A stretch of 64,000 nucleotides of DNA from Actinomycetota bacterium (GTDB taxonomy: Bacteria > Actinomycetota > Actinomycetes > Streptosporangiales > Streptosporangiaceae). The notes beneath the pieces were generated by a model. It worked only from the letters and a program-made list of their open reading frames with translations. It was not told where the DNA came from and searched no databases. Positions 26,450 through 35,380 of the stretch are shown piece by piece. Each line of letters opens with the position of its first letter. The first letter of the stretch is position 1. Location: the NCBI GenBank assembly GCA_003168255.1, contig PMSU01000170.1:13386-77385 (forward strand), written 5' to 3'. The position numbers and the translations under genes were made by a program.

Positions 26450-27580
26450 TTCGGTGGTTCCCTTCATTGCTCAGCTGAAGGTGACAATGGCTATTTTCCA
26501 AGGTTCCGAAATTATCTATCTTGCGTTATGCGAGGCAGCTCAAGGCAATTGTTCCGCTGCGACCGGGCGCCTGGGCGAATGGGATCTTCACCTATCCGCC
26601 GCACGGATTACTGGCTTCATCATTGCCCTACCCCTGCGTTGAGCTTGTGCGTTGACTCCAGTGTCGACCTGAGGCGTTCAGCCGACACGGCACGAACGTG
26701 CTATCTGTAAGCGGACTCTCCGCTCACCGCGCTGGAGTCACTCGTATATCGGCATCGCCCGTCCGCTTAGGCCTAGCGGCGGAGGCTGAGAGCTGGGGAT
26801 CGGCACGGACGATCTTCCGGCGGCATTTCGCGGCGCTGGCTCAGGCTGAAGCCGGTGACTGCCGTGGACAGGGCACGGCAGTCGACGCGGGCAGCTCGGC
26901 TATAACCGCCGCGAAGCCCCAGTCGCCGAAGGGTGCGACGCTGCCGCTAGCGGTCCATTGTCTGGCTTCCAGCAGAATCGGGCGGCGTCGCGGGGCAGGG
27001 CGCCGATCTGGCCAGCGGCAGTTTCGGCAACCAGTCGCGGCCCGCCCCGCCATAACGGGTGCCGCCGCGGGATCATAGTGAGTTGCCGGGTGGCACTCAG
27101 CCCGGCCACTCGTACCTTGCCCGTGCACATCCCCGGCCCAGGCGGGTACGGGGCCACGCCAGCAGGTCTGTTGCCGTCCGCTCCAGTCGCATCGCGGCTG
27201 CGGTCCGGGCCGCCTGCTCGTCACCACCCCCACGATCGTGAACACGGCCAACCGCATGGCGGCGGCGGCCCGCTGACCCGCCGGCGCGACGAGGCTGACG
27301 CGCGGCTCGTCCGCCTCTACCTCAGCGAACGTGCGCGCGGCGCGCTGGGTGCGGTCCGGCGAGTCAGGGGGCAAGGGGCCACGACGCTATCGCGGTAGCC
27401 GGGCACCGCTGGAATCGTAGCCTAGGTGCCGTATTGCGGCGTAGTAGCGCATAGTAGGGCAAACGTGTGATGTTATCGGGGCGCGGCATTTGGGCGTCAT
27501 AACGGTGCAGCCGTGCACCGAGAGGTTCGCAGCTGGCGGATGGCCGGCGGCGCTGCGGAAGGCACAGGGGAGGACCTGCG
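26450..27580. other. 1.1-kb gap without a supportable gene
   Basis: No recognisable gene. The first 250 bases are relatively AT-rich and contain the likely promoter of the hydrolase pair. From 26700 to 27400 several frames stay open on both strands, but they are rich in Arg/Ala/Pro with no domain, and none has a convincing start. A 7-bp hairpin CGGTGCA/TGCACCG lies near 27504-27521, about 60 bases before the NHL gene. The stretch could include decayed coding sequence. Confidence 0.4.
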
Positions 27581-30052
27581 GTGAATGGTGAGCGGGCTAG
27601 CGGGACGAGCGCGCTAAAGCGGGCAGCGGCAGCGGCCGCGGTGGCTGCGCTGGTGTCGGCGGTGCTGGCCGGAGGCGGCAGCCGGGCCGAGGCAGCGCAC
27701 CTGGGCGGCCATCCGGCGGTGGCCGGGGTTATCTCGACTGTGGCGGGGGGAGTCGGCGGCCCGGCCACTGCCACGAAGGTAGCCGTGGCCCCTCGCGCGT
27801 TGCTGTACTCCGGCGGCACCCTTTACGTCGCGGATTACCGTCCCGGGGGCGGTTCGGTGCGGGAGGTGAGCCCGCAGACCGACGACCTGACCACTGCGGT
27901 AGGGACCGATGCGACCGGGCCGCTCGGCGCGGGCGGCCCGTCGGCTAGCGCCGACGTCAATCCGTCTGGCGTCGCGACGGATCACTTTGGCAACGTGGTC
28001 ATCACCACGGGCTCCCAGGTAGTGGTGGCGGCGGCCGTCACGGGCACGTTCTACGGGCAGTCGATGACCGCCGGGGACGTCTACACCGTGGCCGGGAACG
28101 GTACCGAGGGATACACCGGGAACAAGGGGGCGGCCACCAAGGCTGAGCTCGCGTTTCCCTTCGGGGTGGCGGTGGACTCCTCCGGCAACCTGGTGGTGGC
28201 CGACACGGGCAACAGCCGGGTCCGGGTGGTGGCGACCGTCACTGGCAAGTTCTACGGGCAGTCGATGACCGCCGGGGACATCTACACCGTGGCCGGCGAC
28301 GGCACCTCCGGGTTCTCTGGCGACGGGGGCCTGGGCACTAGCGCCGCGCTCAACATCCCGGAGGGCGTGGCGGTGGACGGCCTGGGGAACCTTGTGATCG
28401 CCGACACCGGCAACAGCCGGGTCCGGGTGGTGGCGGCCCACACCGGCACCTTCTACGGGCAGTCGATGACCGCGGGGGACATCTATACCGTGGCCGGCGA
28501 CGGCACTGCGGGGTTCTCTGGCGACGGCGGCCCGGCCACCAGCGCCGGGCTCAACGTCCCGGAAGGGACCACGGTGGACAGCGTGGGGAACCTGCTGATT
28601 GACGACACCGGCGACAGCCTGGTCCGGATAGTGGCGGCTACCACCGGCACCTTCTACGGGCAGTCGATGACCGCGGGGGACATCTATACCGTGGCCGGCG
28701 ACGGCACCGGCGGGTTCTCTGGCGACGGCGGCCCAGCCACCAGCGCGGGGCTCAACGTCCCGGGAGGAATCGCGGTGGACGGCGCGGGGAACCTGCTGAT
28801 CGCCGACACCGGCAACGACCGGGTCCGGATAGTGGCGGCTACCACCGACACCTTCTACGGGCAGGCGATGACCGCGGGGGACATCTACACCATCGCCGGG
28901 GACGGCCAGGACAAGCTCTCCGGCGTCGGCGACCTGGCCACCGATGCCGAGCTCAGCACTCCGGCTGGCGTGGCCGTGGACGGCGGGGGGAACACGCTGG
29001 TGGCCGACACGAACAACAACGAGGTGCTGGCGGTGCCGGCCAGCACAGGGAAGTTGTACAGCCGGCCAGTGACCGCGGGGCGCATCTACGATGAGGCCGG
29101 CGATGGCACCGCAGGGTTCTCCGGCGACGGCGGCCTGAGCCAAGACGCCGAGGTCGACGGGCCATATGCCGTGACGGCGGACGGCGCGGGCAACATGGTG
29201 ATCGCCGACACGGGCAACAACCGGATCCGGGTGGTGGCGGCCCACTCCGCCAAGTACTACGGGCAGTCGATGGTCGCCGGGAAAATCTATACCGTCGCCG
29301 GGGATGGCACCGCAGGGTTCTCCGGCGATGGCCACTCGTCCACCGCGGCCGCGCTGAACGGGCCAGAGGGACTGGCGGTGGACAGCGCGGGCAACCTGGT
29401 GATCGCCGACACCGGCAACTACCGGATCCGGGTGGTGGCGGCTACCACCGGCACCTTCTACGGGCAGTCGATGACCGCGAAGGATATCTATACCGTCGCC
29501 GGGGATGGCACCGCGGGGTTCTCCGGCGACGCCGGCCCGGCCACCAGCGCCGAGCTCTCCGAGCCGGCCGGGGTGGCATCCGATAGCGCGGGCAACCTGG
29601 TGCTAGCCGACAGCGGCAACGACCGGGTCCGGGTGGTGGCGGCTACCACCGGCACCTTCTACGGGCAGGCGATGACCGCGGGGGACATCTATACCGTCGC
29701 CGGGGACGGCACGGCGGGGTTCTCCGGCGACGCCGGCCCGGCCACCAGCGCCGAGCTCAACAGCCCGGACGGCGTGGCGGTGGACAGCGCGGGCAACCTG
29801 GTGCTAGCCGACAGCGGCAACGACCGGGTCCGGGTGGTGGCGGCTACCACCGGCACCTTCTACGGGCAGTCGATGACCGCGGGGGACATCTACACCGTCG
29901 CCGGTGACGGCACCCCGGGGTTCTCCGGTGACGGCGGCCCGGCCACCGCGGCCGAGCTGAACGAGCCGGCGGGGGTGGCGTTGGACGCCGCCGGCGACCT
30001 GCTGATCGCGGACACGTCCAACGGGCGGATCCGGGAGGTGGCGGCGAACTGA
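27581..30052 (+). CDS. secreted NHL-repeat beta-propeller protein
   Basis: An 823-residue exported protein starting at a GTG preceded by GGGGAGG. The N-terminus has a hydrophobic, Ala-rich signal segment (about residues 12-40). From residue ~155 onward the protein is built of ten units of exactly 67 residues. Each contains FYGQSMTAGDIYTVAGDG, GFSGDGGPATSA, a GVAVDxxGNL strand and IADTGNxRVRVVA, i.e. an NHL-type blade pair with its surface strand. NHL propellers bind proteins, glycans or nucleic acids; some copies have lyase activity. Unit 6 (around residue 490) is the most divergent. The protein is probably surface-exposed or secreted; its partner is unknown. Confidence 0.85.
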   Translation: MNGERASGTSALKRAAAAAAVAALVSAVLAGGGSRAEAAHLGGHPAVAGVISTVAGGVGGPATATKVAVAPRALLYSGGTLYVADYRPGGGSVREVSPQTDDLTTAVGTDATGPLGAGGPSASADVNPSGVATDHFGNVVITTGSQVVVAAAVTGTFYGQSMTAGDVYTVAGNGTEGYTGNKGAATKAELAFPFGVAVDSSGNLVVADTGNSRVRVVATVTGKFYGQSMTAGDIYTVAGDGTSGFSGDGGLGTSAALNIPEGVAVDGLGNLVIADTGNSRVRVVAAHTGTFYGQSMTAGDIYTVAGDGTAGFSGDGGPATSAGLNVPEGTTVDSVGNLLIDDTGDSLVRIVAATTGTFYGQSMTAGDIYTVAGDGTGGFSGDGGPATSAGLNVPGGIAVDGAGNLLIADTGNDRVRIVAATTDTFYGQAMTAGDIYTIAGDGQDKLSGVGDLATDAELSTPAGVAVDGGGNTLVADTNNNEVLAVPASTGKLYSRPVTAGRIYDEAGDGTAGFSGDGGLSQDAEVDGPYAVTADGAGNMVIADTGNNRIRVVAAHSAKYYGQSMVAGKIYTVAGDGTAGFSGDGHSSTAAALNGPEGLAVDSAGNLVIADTGNYRIRVVAATTGTFYGQSMTAKDIYTVAGDGTAGFSGDAGPATSAELSEPAGVASDSAGNLVLADSGNDRVRVVAATTGTFYGQAMTAGDIYTVAGDGTAGFSGDAGPATSAELNSPDGVAVDSAGNLVLADSGNDRVRVVAATTGTFYGQSMTAGDIYTVAGDGTPGFSGDGGPATAAELNEPAGVALDAAGDLLIADTSNGRIREVAAN
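28049..30049 (+). repeat. ten 201-bp direct repeats (NHL units)
   Basis: The TTCTACGGGCAG-type motif recurs at 28049, 28250, 28451, 28652, 28853, 29054 (diverged), 29255, 29456, 29657 and 29858, a constant 201-bp spacing. Units 8-10 are nearly identical at DNA level, indicating recent amplification or gene conversion within the gene. Confidence 0.9.
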
Positions 30053-30112
30053 CGTCGAAGACGGACCCGCCCGCGTGCGTACGAGCATGGCCAGCGTGGC
30101 GGCGATCGTCGC

Positions 30113-30215
30113 TCAGGTCATGTCGCTCGGGTAGGCGGCACCGAGCGAGCTGACGTCGAGCTCGACGTCAGCCCCCACTGGCGGACCGCAGGGGTGCGGT
30201 TCGCCGTCGCGAGCA
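30113..30215 (-). pseudogene. possible remnant of an Eis-like acetyltransferase C-terminus
   Basis: The minus strand encodes about 32 residues ending DVELDVSSLGAAYPSD, closely resembling the sterol-carrier-like end of Eis-type acetyltransferases (compare LVLDVSALGAAYLGG in the intact gene at 43885-45222). Nothing upstream in the frame extends the similarity into a full gene. It could be a decayed fragment or chance similarity. Confidence 0.35.
30149..30172. repeat. perfect 24-bp palindrome
   Basis: GCTGACGTCGAG at 30149-30160 is followed immediately by its exact complement CTCGACGTCAGC at 30161-30172. A flanking GCTCGG/CCGAGC hairpin (30125-30146) and an imperfect palindrome around 30180-30205 lie beside it. 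These may form terminators for the NHL gene or a protein-binding site. They lie in the 30053-30458 gap, which otherwise holds no recognised complete gene. Confidence 0.6.
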
Positions 30216-30458
30216 CGCCGTTGTGATTCGACGAGGCGCTGCCGCAGCCGGCCAGCGCCGTGCCTGTGTGCCGCTGGTGTGACGGCTGCCCGCCATCGTG
30301 TGCGGGAGCCCGGCGATCTCGTCGCGGCAGTCGTCTCATGGGAGGGATCCATGAAGATTCGTAAGTCTCTCGCCCTGGCAGGTTCAGCTGCCGTCCCCGC
30401 AGTCGCCAGCGGCGCGACACGCCGCGTCGTAAGACGCCGCGTCGTAAGGAGGTGGGCG

Positions 30459-31283
30459 ATGCGCAAGCTCTGGATAATTCCGGTGCTGCTGATAGCGAGC
30501 TGGCTGACCGCTGCCGCGCCAGCTCAGGCCAAGACGTCGGGATACGGCACGGTGTCGGGCACGCTGACGACCCCGCAAGGCGCACCGTTGAACGGGATGT
30601 GCGTCAACCTCTACAAGAAGAGCTACCACAAGGGTAATCCGATCACGACGGCGCCGACCGGGACGGGCGGCCCCGACGGGTTCTTCACCCAGGCGAACGT
30701 GCCCGTCGGCAAGTACGTGGCCTTCTTCTGGAACTGTGGCGCCGGCTCGATCGACCCGAACTACGTCAACATCTTCTACGGCGACACCTACAACCCCATG
30801 AAGGCCACGAAGTTCACCGTGACCAAGAACGCGACAACGTCGCTCGGGACCAACCCGATCCCGCTCGGCGGCACGATCACCGGCACCGTCACCGACTCCA
30901 CCCTCGGCGGACCCGCGATCTACTTTCCCGCCGTCGGCATCCTCATCCCGGGCGCCCAGAAGCTCAACCTGGTGGACTCGGGCCAGGGCTGGTACATCGT
31001 CTGCGCGGGCAGCAACGGCCAATACTCCGTCAGCGGGGTACCGACCGGCGGGGTGAAGGTGGTGTTCGCCCCCAACAACTGGGGCTGCCCGTACGACGCC
31101 AACGGTGACTTCAACTTTGATTTCTACAACCAGTCGGAGTCGGGCACGGTCGGCACCACCGCGGACGGCACCCTCACCGTCGACGGGTCGGTGACCGAGG
31201 GTCCCAGCTACCCGCCGTCCGGCTCGACCGACCGGCAGGGACGCACGAGCACCTCAGCACGCGTCCCGCACGCCCGATCCTGA
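30459..31283 (+). CDS. secreted protein with carboxypeptidase-regulatory-like domain
   Basis: A 274-residue exported protein. The signal peptide is RKLWIIPVLLIASWLTAAAPAQA. The mature part begins with a beta-sandwich resembling the carboxypeptidase regulatory-like fold (YGTVSGTLTTPQGAPLNGMCVNLY, then GFFTQANVPVGKYVAFFW) and has a second similar block (LGGTITGTVTDSTLGGPA, GQYSVSGVPTGGVKVVF). The ATG at 30459 has the strongest ribosome site in the region, AAGGAGGTG. An in-frame ATG at 30351 with GGGAGGG upstream also encodes a signal-like segment, and a 15-bp repeat of CGCCGCGTCGTAAGA lies between the two starts. Probably an adhesin-like surface protein; no enzyme motif is visible. Confidence 0.8.
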   Translation: MRKLWIIPVLLIASWLTAAAPAQAKTSGYGTVSGTLTTPQGAPLNGMCVNLYKKSYHKGNPITTAPTGTGGPDGFFTQANVPVGKYVAFFWNCGAGSIDPNYVNIFYGDTYNPMKATKFTVTKNATTSLGTNPIPLGGTITGTVTDSTLGGPAIYFPAVGILIPGAQKLNLVDSGQGWYIVCAGSNGQYSVSGVPTGGVKVVFAPNNWGCPYDANGDFNFDFYNQSESGTVGTTADGTLTVDGSVTEGPSYPPSGSTDRQGRTSTSARVPHARS

Positions 31284-31321
31284 CGACTCCTGCCTGCTTT
31301 CACTGCGCTGGGCGATGCTCA

Positions 31322-31351
31322 CCGGGGGCGTTCCCGACGGAACGCCCCCGG
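31322..31351 (+). terminator. strong hairpin terminator
   Basis: CCGGGGGCGTTCC at 31322-31334 pairs perfectly with GGAACGCCCCCGG at 31339-31351 around the loop CGAC. A 13-bp GC-rich stem lies 38 bases after the stop of the secreted protein gene, a typical actinomycete intrinsic terminator. Confidence 0.85.
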
Positions 31352-31523
31352 CCGGGTTGGTAGCCGGAGCAAGCCGCACGGCACAGCGGGCAGCAGCCAA
31401 AGCCGCGTGCGAGCAGCAGTACCTGCGGGTTCCCGGGCACAGCCGCAATCCTCGCTCCGACCGCGGCGACGGCAGCGTCTCGTATAAAATCGGCAAATAC
31501 GCCTCCCTCTGGCGAATCAAGCA

Positions 31524-31700
31524 GTAGGTTTTCGTATGCGGGAACCCTCTTGGGGTCTTATCGCCTTGGGGGAGTAACGCAACCGTATGTAACGGTGCAG
31601 GCACGTGACGTGGGCTGCGGGGGCGGCTGAGCTCCTCCCTGGTATGTCCCTGAGGCGGGCAGGTGCGACCTATGGACTACGGCGCGATGACGGGCGGCGG
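31524..31700 (+). promoter_or_regulatory. leader block, copy 1, of the duplicated polysaccharide operon
   Basis: This block resembles the one at 37874-38030 in sequence and order: GTAGGTTTTCGTATGCG aligns with GTACGTTTTGGTGTGCG, followed by an ATCGCC element, GGCACGTGACGTGGGCTG (GGCACAGGACGTGAGCTG in copy 2) and ATGGACTACGGCGCGATGAC at the end. Such conservation of non-coding sequence points to a shared promoter or untranslated leader. A TATAAAAT element lies just upstream at about 31482. The 170 bases between the terminator and this block hold nothing else recognised. Confidence 0.5.
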
Positions 31701-31737
31701 GATGCCTACAGCGCCGCGCGCGGAGCCGCACTGGTGA
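31672..31737 (+). CDS. 21-codon leader ORF overlapping the next start
   Basis: ATG at 31672 opens a 21-residue frame (MDYGAMTGGGMPTAPRAEPHW) whose TGA overlaps the GTG start of the large transferase as GTGA. In the second operon copy the matching ATG (38001) is the real start of the transferase, so here the original N-terminus has either been cut off by a frame change or turned into a translationally coupled leader. No function is claimed for the peptide. Confidence 0.45.
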   Translation: MDYGAMTGGGMPTAPRAEPHW

Positions 31738-33830
31738 GCACCACCGAGCCGACCTCGCTGGAATCAACCACCGAGCCGACCTCGCTGGAATCATCAGTGA
31801 CCGGGGCCACCACCGCAAACACACCGCACACCCAGCCCACCCCCACCGTTTCCCTGCCTCTCAGGGACGAGAAGCCCCGGAACGGCTTGCACGCCACGGC
31901 ACAGGCCACCAGGCAAGCGCCAGCCGGGTCACCAGTGCGCACGGTCACAGTCACTGCCTGGCGGCGTCGCCGCCAGGCGCGCGAGTTGCCGCCCCGGCTC
32001 CCGCCGCCTCCTGACGACGAGAAGCTTTCGAACGGGTTCCACGCCACGAGCGGTGCGGCCGCTCCCGGTTCACCGAACGCGATCGGCGGCGGCTTCGCTC
32101 AGTCGCAGCAGGCAGGAATCACCGCGATGGTCGGCCTCGCCAGAACCGAAGCGCCGCCTCAGTCACTCCCCGCGGTCAAACCCCCGCAATCCCAGGCTGA
32201 GTCACCAGCATCGCCACCAGTCTTCGCCGCCAGCGCCGCATCCACCCAGCTCTTGCCGGTCACCGTCCAGCAACCGGTCACCGCCCAGCAACCGGTCACA
32301 GATCGGCGTGGGCTTCCGGTGCGCCCGGCAACGCTGTCGCTGCTCGTTATTCTCACCATTCAGGCTGTTCTGTCACTGCAGTTGGTCCACAGCAACAGCG
32401 CTTTCACCGATGAGGCCTTGTATCTGTGGGCCGGGCATCTGGAGTGGGCGCACTTGCTGCACGGCACGCCGATCCCGCCGTTCCCGGCGTATTTCTCCGG
32501 GGCGCCCATTATCTACCCTCCGCTCGGCGCGCTCGCCGACTCGGTTGGCGGTTTGGCGGGGGCGCGGATCCTGTCCCTGTGCTTTATGCTCGGCGCAACG
32601 TCGCTGCTTTGGGCGACCGCGAGCCGCCTCTACGGGAAGCGGGCCGGATTCTTCGCCGCTGGCTTGTGGGCGCTCCTCGGGCCGACGCTGAAGCTCGGCG
32701 CGTTCGCCACGTTCGACCCGATGTCCCTGTTCCTGGTGGCGCTGTCCGCCTGGTGCGCGGTCCGCGGGGTGGAGCGACGAGACTTTACTCGCTGGATTGC
32801 CGTATCGGCTGCTGCCTTGATCCTGGCGAACGCGGCAGCCTATTCGTCGGCAATCTTCGACCCTGTAGTGGTGGCCATCACGCTCCTGACGATGGGGCAC
32901 GAACAGGCCGCGAAGCTGGCGAAGATGCGCGCGGCCGCGCTTGCCGCATTCGTGATCTCGGTGCTGATCCTGCTCGCCGACGCTGCGGGCGGGGTCTACT
33001 GGGCCGGCATCAGCGCCACCGTGCTCAGCCGCGTGCGCGGCACCAATCCAGCACTCATGGTGCTTAGCGCCGCATGGAGGTGGACTGCGCCAGTTGCGGT
33101 CATAGCCGCGGCTGGGTTAGTGATCTGCGTGGTGACTAAGCGGAGTCGCCGTACCCGCGCGTTGCTCGCCGTCCTGGCTGGCGCGCTCCTGCTCGTCCCG
33201 CTTGAGCAGGCGCGAATCCACACGATTACATCTCTGGACAAACACACCGACATCGGTGCCTGGTTCGCGGCTATTGCCGCCGGCTACGCGATCAGCGCGC
33301 TTGGTCGGCTGCGCATTCCGGCACTCGCACGCGTGATTGTGACGGCCGTATGCGCGGCGGCACTTGCCATTCCAGTAGCCACCGGGTTCGTTCAAGCGCG
33401 GGAGTTGTTCGGGTGGCCAAACTCCCAGCCGTTTGTTGCTGCCTTCCGCCCGCTGGCCGAGCACTCCACTGGCCCGCTGCTGGTTGAAGCCCCCTCTCCT
33501 GCGCGCTATTACCTGGGCTCGGCAGTCCCATGGCAGCGCTGGTCAAGCACCTGGGCGATCACACTGCCTAACGGCCGCAGTGTCGGCTCGTCGAACGGTG
33601 GCGTTACGAGCGCAGGCAAGCCAGGCATCTACACTCGCCGGATCGACGACGGCTTCTTCGCGCTGGTAGCGCTGAACTCGACGACGACGCCCGAGCTTGA
33701 TCGCCAGATTACTGAAGCTATGGTGCGCAGCCATCGCTACCGATTCGTCGAGTCGGTCCCTTACGATGCCAGCTACTACGCCGGCTATTACGCCATCTGG
33801 GAACGCACGGCAGCTACGGGGACCCGGTGA
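31734..33830 (+). CDS. GT39-like membrane glycosyltransferase, operon copy 1
   Basis: A 698-residue GT-C type membrane protein. Residues 1-200 are a cytoplasmic Pro/Thr/Ser-rich tail with duplicated segments (TEPTSLES twice; QQPVTAQQPVT). The first membrane helix is near 205-225, then the loop NSAFTDEALYLWAGHLEW carries the acidic DE pair of GT39/ArnT-like enzymes, followed by GTPIPPFPAYFSGAPIIYPPLGALAD. About ten more helices follow. The C-terminal ~150 residues form an extracytoplasmic domain (LLVEAPSPARYYLGSAVPWQRWSST). The GTG start at 31734 is set by the GTGA overlap with the leader ORF. Its stop overlaps the GT2 gene by GTGA. It is paralogous to the gene at 38001-39728. The acceptor is unknown. 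Confidence 0.88.
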   Translation: MSTTEPTSLESTTEPTSLESSVTGATTANTPHTQPTPTVSLPLRDEKPRNGLHATAQATRQAPAGSPVRTVTVTAWRRRRQARELPPRLPPPPDDEKLSNGFHATSGAAAPGSPNAIGGGFAQSQQAGITAMVGLARTEAPPQSLPAVKPPQSQAESPASPPVFAASAASTQLLPVTVQQPVTAQQPVTDRRGLPVRPATLSLLVILTIQAVLSLQLVHSNSAFTDEALYLWAGHLEWAHLLHGTPIPPFPAYFSGAPIIYPPLGALADSVGGLAGARILSLCFMLGATSLLWATASRLYGKRAGFFAAGLWALLGPTLKLGAFATFDPMSLFLVALSAWCAVRGVERRDFTRWIAVSAAALILANAAAYSSAIFDPVVVAITLLTMGHEQAAKLAKMRAAALAAFVISVLILLADAAGGVYWAGISATVLSRVRGTNPALMVLSAAWRWTAPVAVIAAAGLVICVVTKRSRRTRALLAVLAGALLLVPLEQARIHTITSLDKHTDIGAWFAAIAAGYAISALGRLRIPALARVIVTAVCAAALAIPVATGFVQARELFGWPNSQPFVAAFRPLAEHSTGPLLVEAPSPARYYLGSAVPWQRWSSTWAITLPNGRSVGSSNGGVTSAGKPGIYTRRIDDGFFALVALNSTTTPELDRQITEAMVRSHRYRFVESVPYDASYYAGYYAIWERTAATGTR

Positions 33831-35380
33831 GCGCACTTGCGGCCCGCGGCCGCCACCGCTCGAATGGCCTGGTCCTTCCCCCACCGCCGCACGACGCCGA
33901 ACGGGAGTCCTACGCCTGGCGAGCGCTGCCGTTCCTCACGGCCAGCCTTTTCCTCAGTGCCGTCTGTGTCGTGCTCGCGCAGGCGCTCATGGAGATCCGC
34001 AACGCGACGGTCCTGCCTGTCGCCGCAGCCCTGTTCGGCGGCTACACCCTGGTCTACCTCGCCTACCAGGCGGTGAGCCTGCCGGTGAACTTCACCGGCC
34101 GCAGCTTCGACCTCGCCACGCACGACGCGCTGGTGGCTGGCTGGCAGCCGGACTGCTACCCCAAGGTAGACATCTACCTGCCGATCTGCAGTGAGCCGAT
34201 CGAAGTTCTGGCGAACACGTGGGCCGGGGTGTCGGAACTGATAGACGCCTACCCCGGCTCGGTGCAAGCCTTCGTGCTCGACGACGGGGACAGCGACGAG
34301 GCGGAGATCCTCAGCCAGTCGGTTAGCTTCACCTATATCCGGCGGCCGGTCCATGAGCACAAGAAGGCGGGAAATCTTAATTACGCGTTCGAACGTACCT
34401 CCGGCGAGCATGTCGTCATCTTCGACGCCGACTTCCGGCCGCGCGCCGACTTCCTCGCCGAGACTCTGCCGTACATGGACGACCCGGCTATCGGTCTGGT
34501 GCAGACCCCGCAGTTTTTCCGGGTAAGCCCGCGCCAGAGGTGGGTGGAACGCGCGGCCGCGGCGACACTGGAGATTTTTTACCGGGCCGTGCAGGTCTCC
34601 CGTGACCGGTTTGGATCCGCGCTGTGCGTCGGATCGAACTGCGTTTACCGGCGCGCAGCGCTGGAGCCGGTCGGCGGGTTCACGGTCATCCCATATGCCG
34701 AGGATTCTCACACCGGTCTTGATGCTCGCCGGCAGGGCTACCAGCTCAAGTACATCCCGGTGCCGCTCGCAGCCGGGATCTGCCCGTCCAATCTGGACGA
34801 GTTCACCCGCCAGCAATACAGGTGGTGCTGCGGCGCGACATCCCTGGTGTGGACGCGCCACATGTGGTCCGTGCCCATGCCATGGAAGTCCCGTCTGCCC
34901 TATATCGCAGGCTGGCTATGGAACCTCACGACAGCCCTGCGGACTTTGATCCTGCCACTCATCCCCATCATGCTGCTCGCCTATCTGCCTGGCGAGATCC
35001 AGCTCCGCAACGCGCTGCTGCTCGTCCCGGCGGTCATCACCGGGACCGTGCTCTACCCGCTTTGGCACAATGCGCCTTATTCGCCGCGTATCTGGCCACT
35101 GTCTCTCGCGGTCGGCTGGGCGCAGGCCCTTGCCCTGTGGGACTTCTCACGCGGCAAGGTCATGTCCTGGCAGCCAACCCGCGGGCCTGGTGATGCCACC
35201 CGCCGCTTCTGGTGGGGCATTACCCTGTGGAACGGCACTCTGGCTATTGTGTGGCTCAGCCTGGCCGGCTGGCGAATCGAGCAGACCGGCTCACCCAGGT
35301 TCGGCGTCGTCGCAGCCTTTGGCGTCATCAACGCGTTCATCGTCGGCCGACTGATCTTCCCCGGGAGGAAAGCCGCATGA
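33827..35380 (+). CDS. cellulose-synthase-like processive GT2, operon copy 1
   Basis: A 517-residue membrane GT2. Two N-terminal helices (about 36-55 and 64-85) precede the cytoplasmic catalytic domain with the D,D,D,QxxRW set: DD152-153 in VLDDGDSDE, DAD at 200-202, ED at 292-293 in PYAEDSHTG and QQYRW at 329-333. Further membrane helices lie in the C-terminal third. This is the layout of processive beta-glycan synthases (cellulose, hyaluronan), which polymerise from a nucleotide sugar and extrude the chain; no PilZ domain is present. It overlaps genes on both sides by 4 bases. Product could be a glucan, mannan or mixed polymer. Confidence 0.92.
   Translation: MSALAARGRHRSNGLVLPPPPHDAERESYAWRALPFLTASLFLSAVCVVLAQALMEIRNATVLPVAAALFGGYTLVYLAYQAVSLPVNFTGRSFDLATHDALVAGWQPDCYPKVDIYLPICSEPIEVLANTWAGVSELIDAYPGSVQAFVLDDGDSDEAEILSQSVSFTYIRRPVHEHKKAGNLNYAFERTSGEHVVIFDADFRPRADFLAETLPYMDDPAIGLVQTPQFFRVSPRQRWVERAAAATLEIFYRAVQVSRDRFGSALCVGSNCVYRRAALEPVGGFTVIPYAEDSHTGLDARRQGYQLKYIPVPLAAGICPSNLDEFTRQQYRWCCGATSLVWTRHMWSVPMPWKSRLPYIAGWLWNLTTALRTLILPLIPIMLLAYLPGEIQLRNALLLVPAVITGTVLYPLWHNAPYSPRIWPLSLAVGWAQALALWDFSRGKVMSWQPTRGPGDATRRFWWGITLWNGTLAIVWLSLAGWRIEQTGSPRFGVVAAFGVINAFIVGRLIFPGRKAA

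Noticed and set aside
26698-27398. Overlapping open frames of 85-177 codons on both strands
   Set aside because: They lack domains and ribosome sites, are Arg/Ala/Pro-rich as expected from antisense or random high-GC sequence, and none resembles a known protein.
28049-30049. Regular repeats that could suggest a CRISPR array
   Set aside because: The units are 201 bp, in frame and code for propeller blades; there are no short direct repeats with unique spacers and no cas genes.
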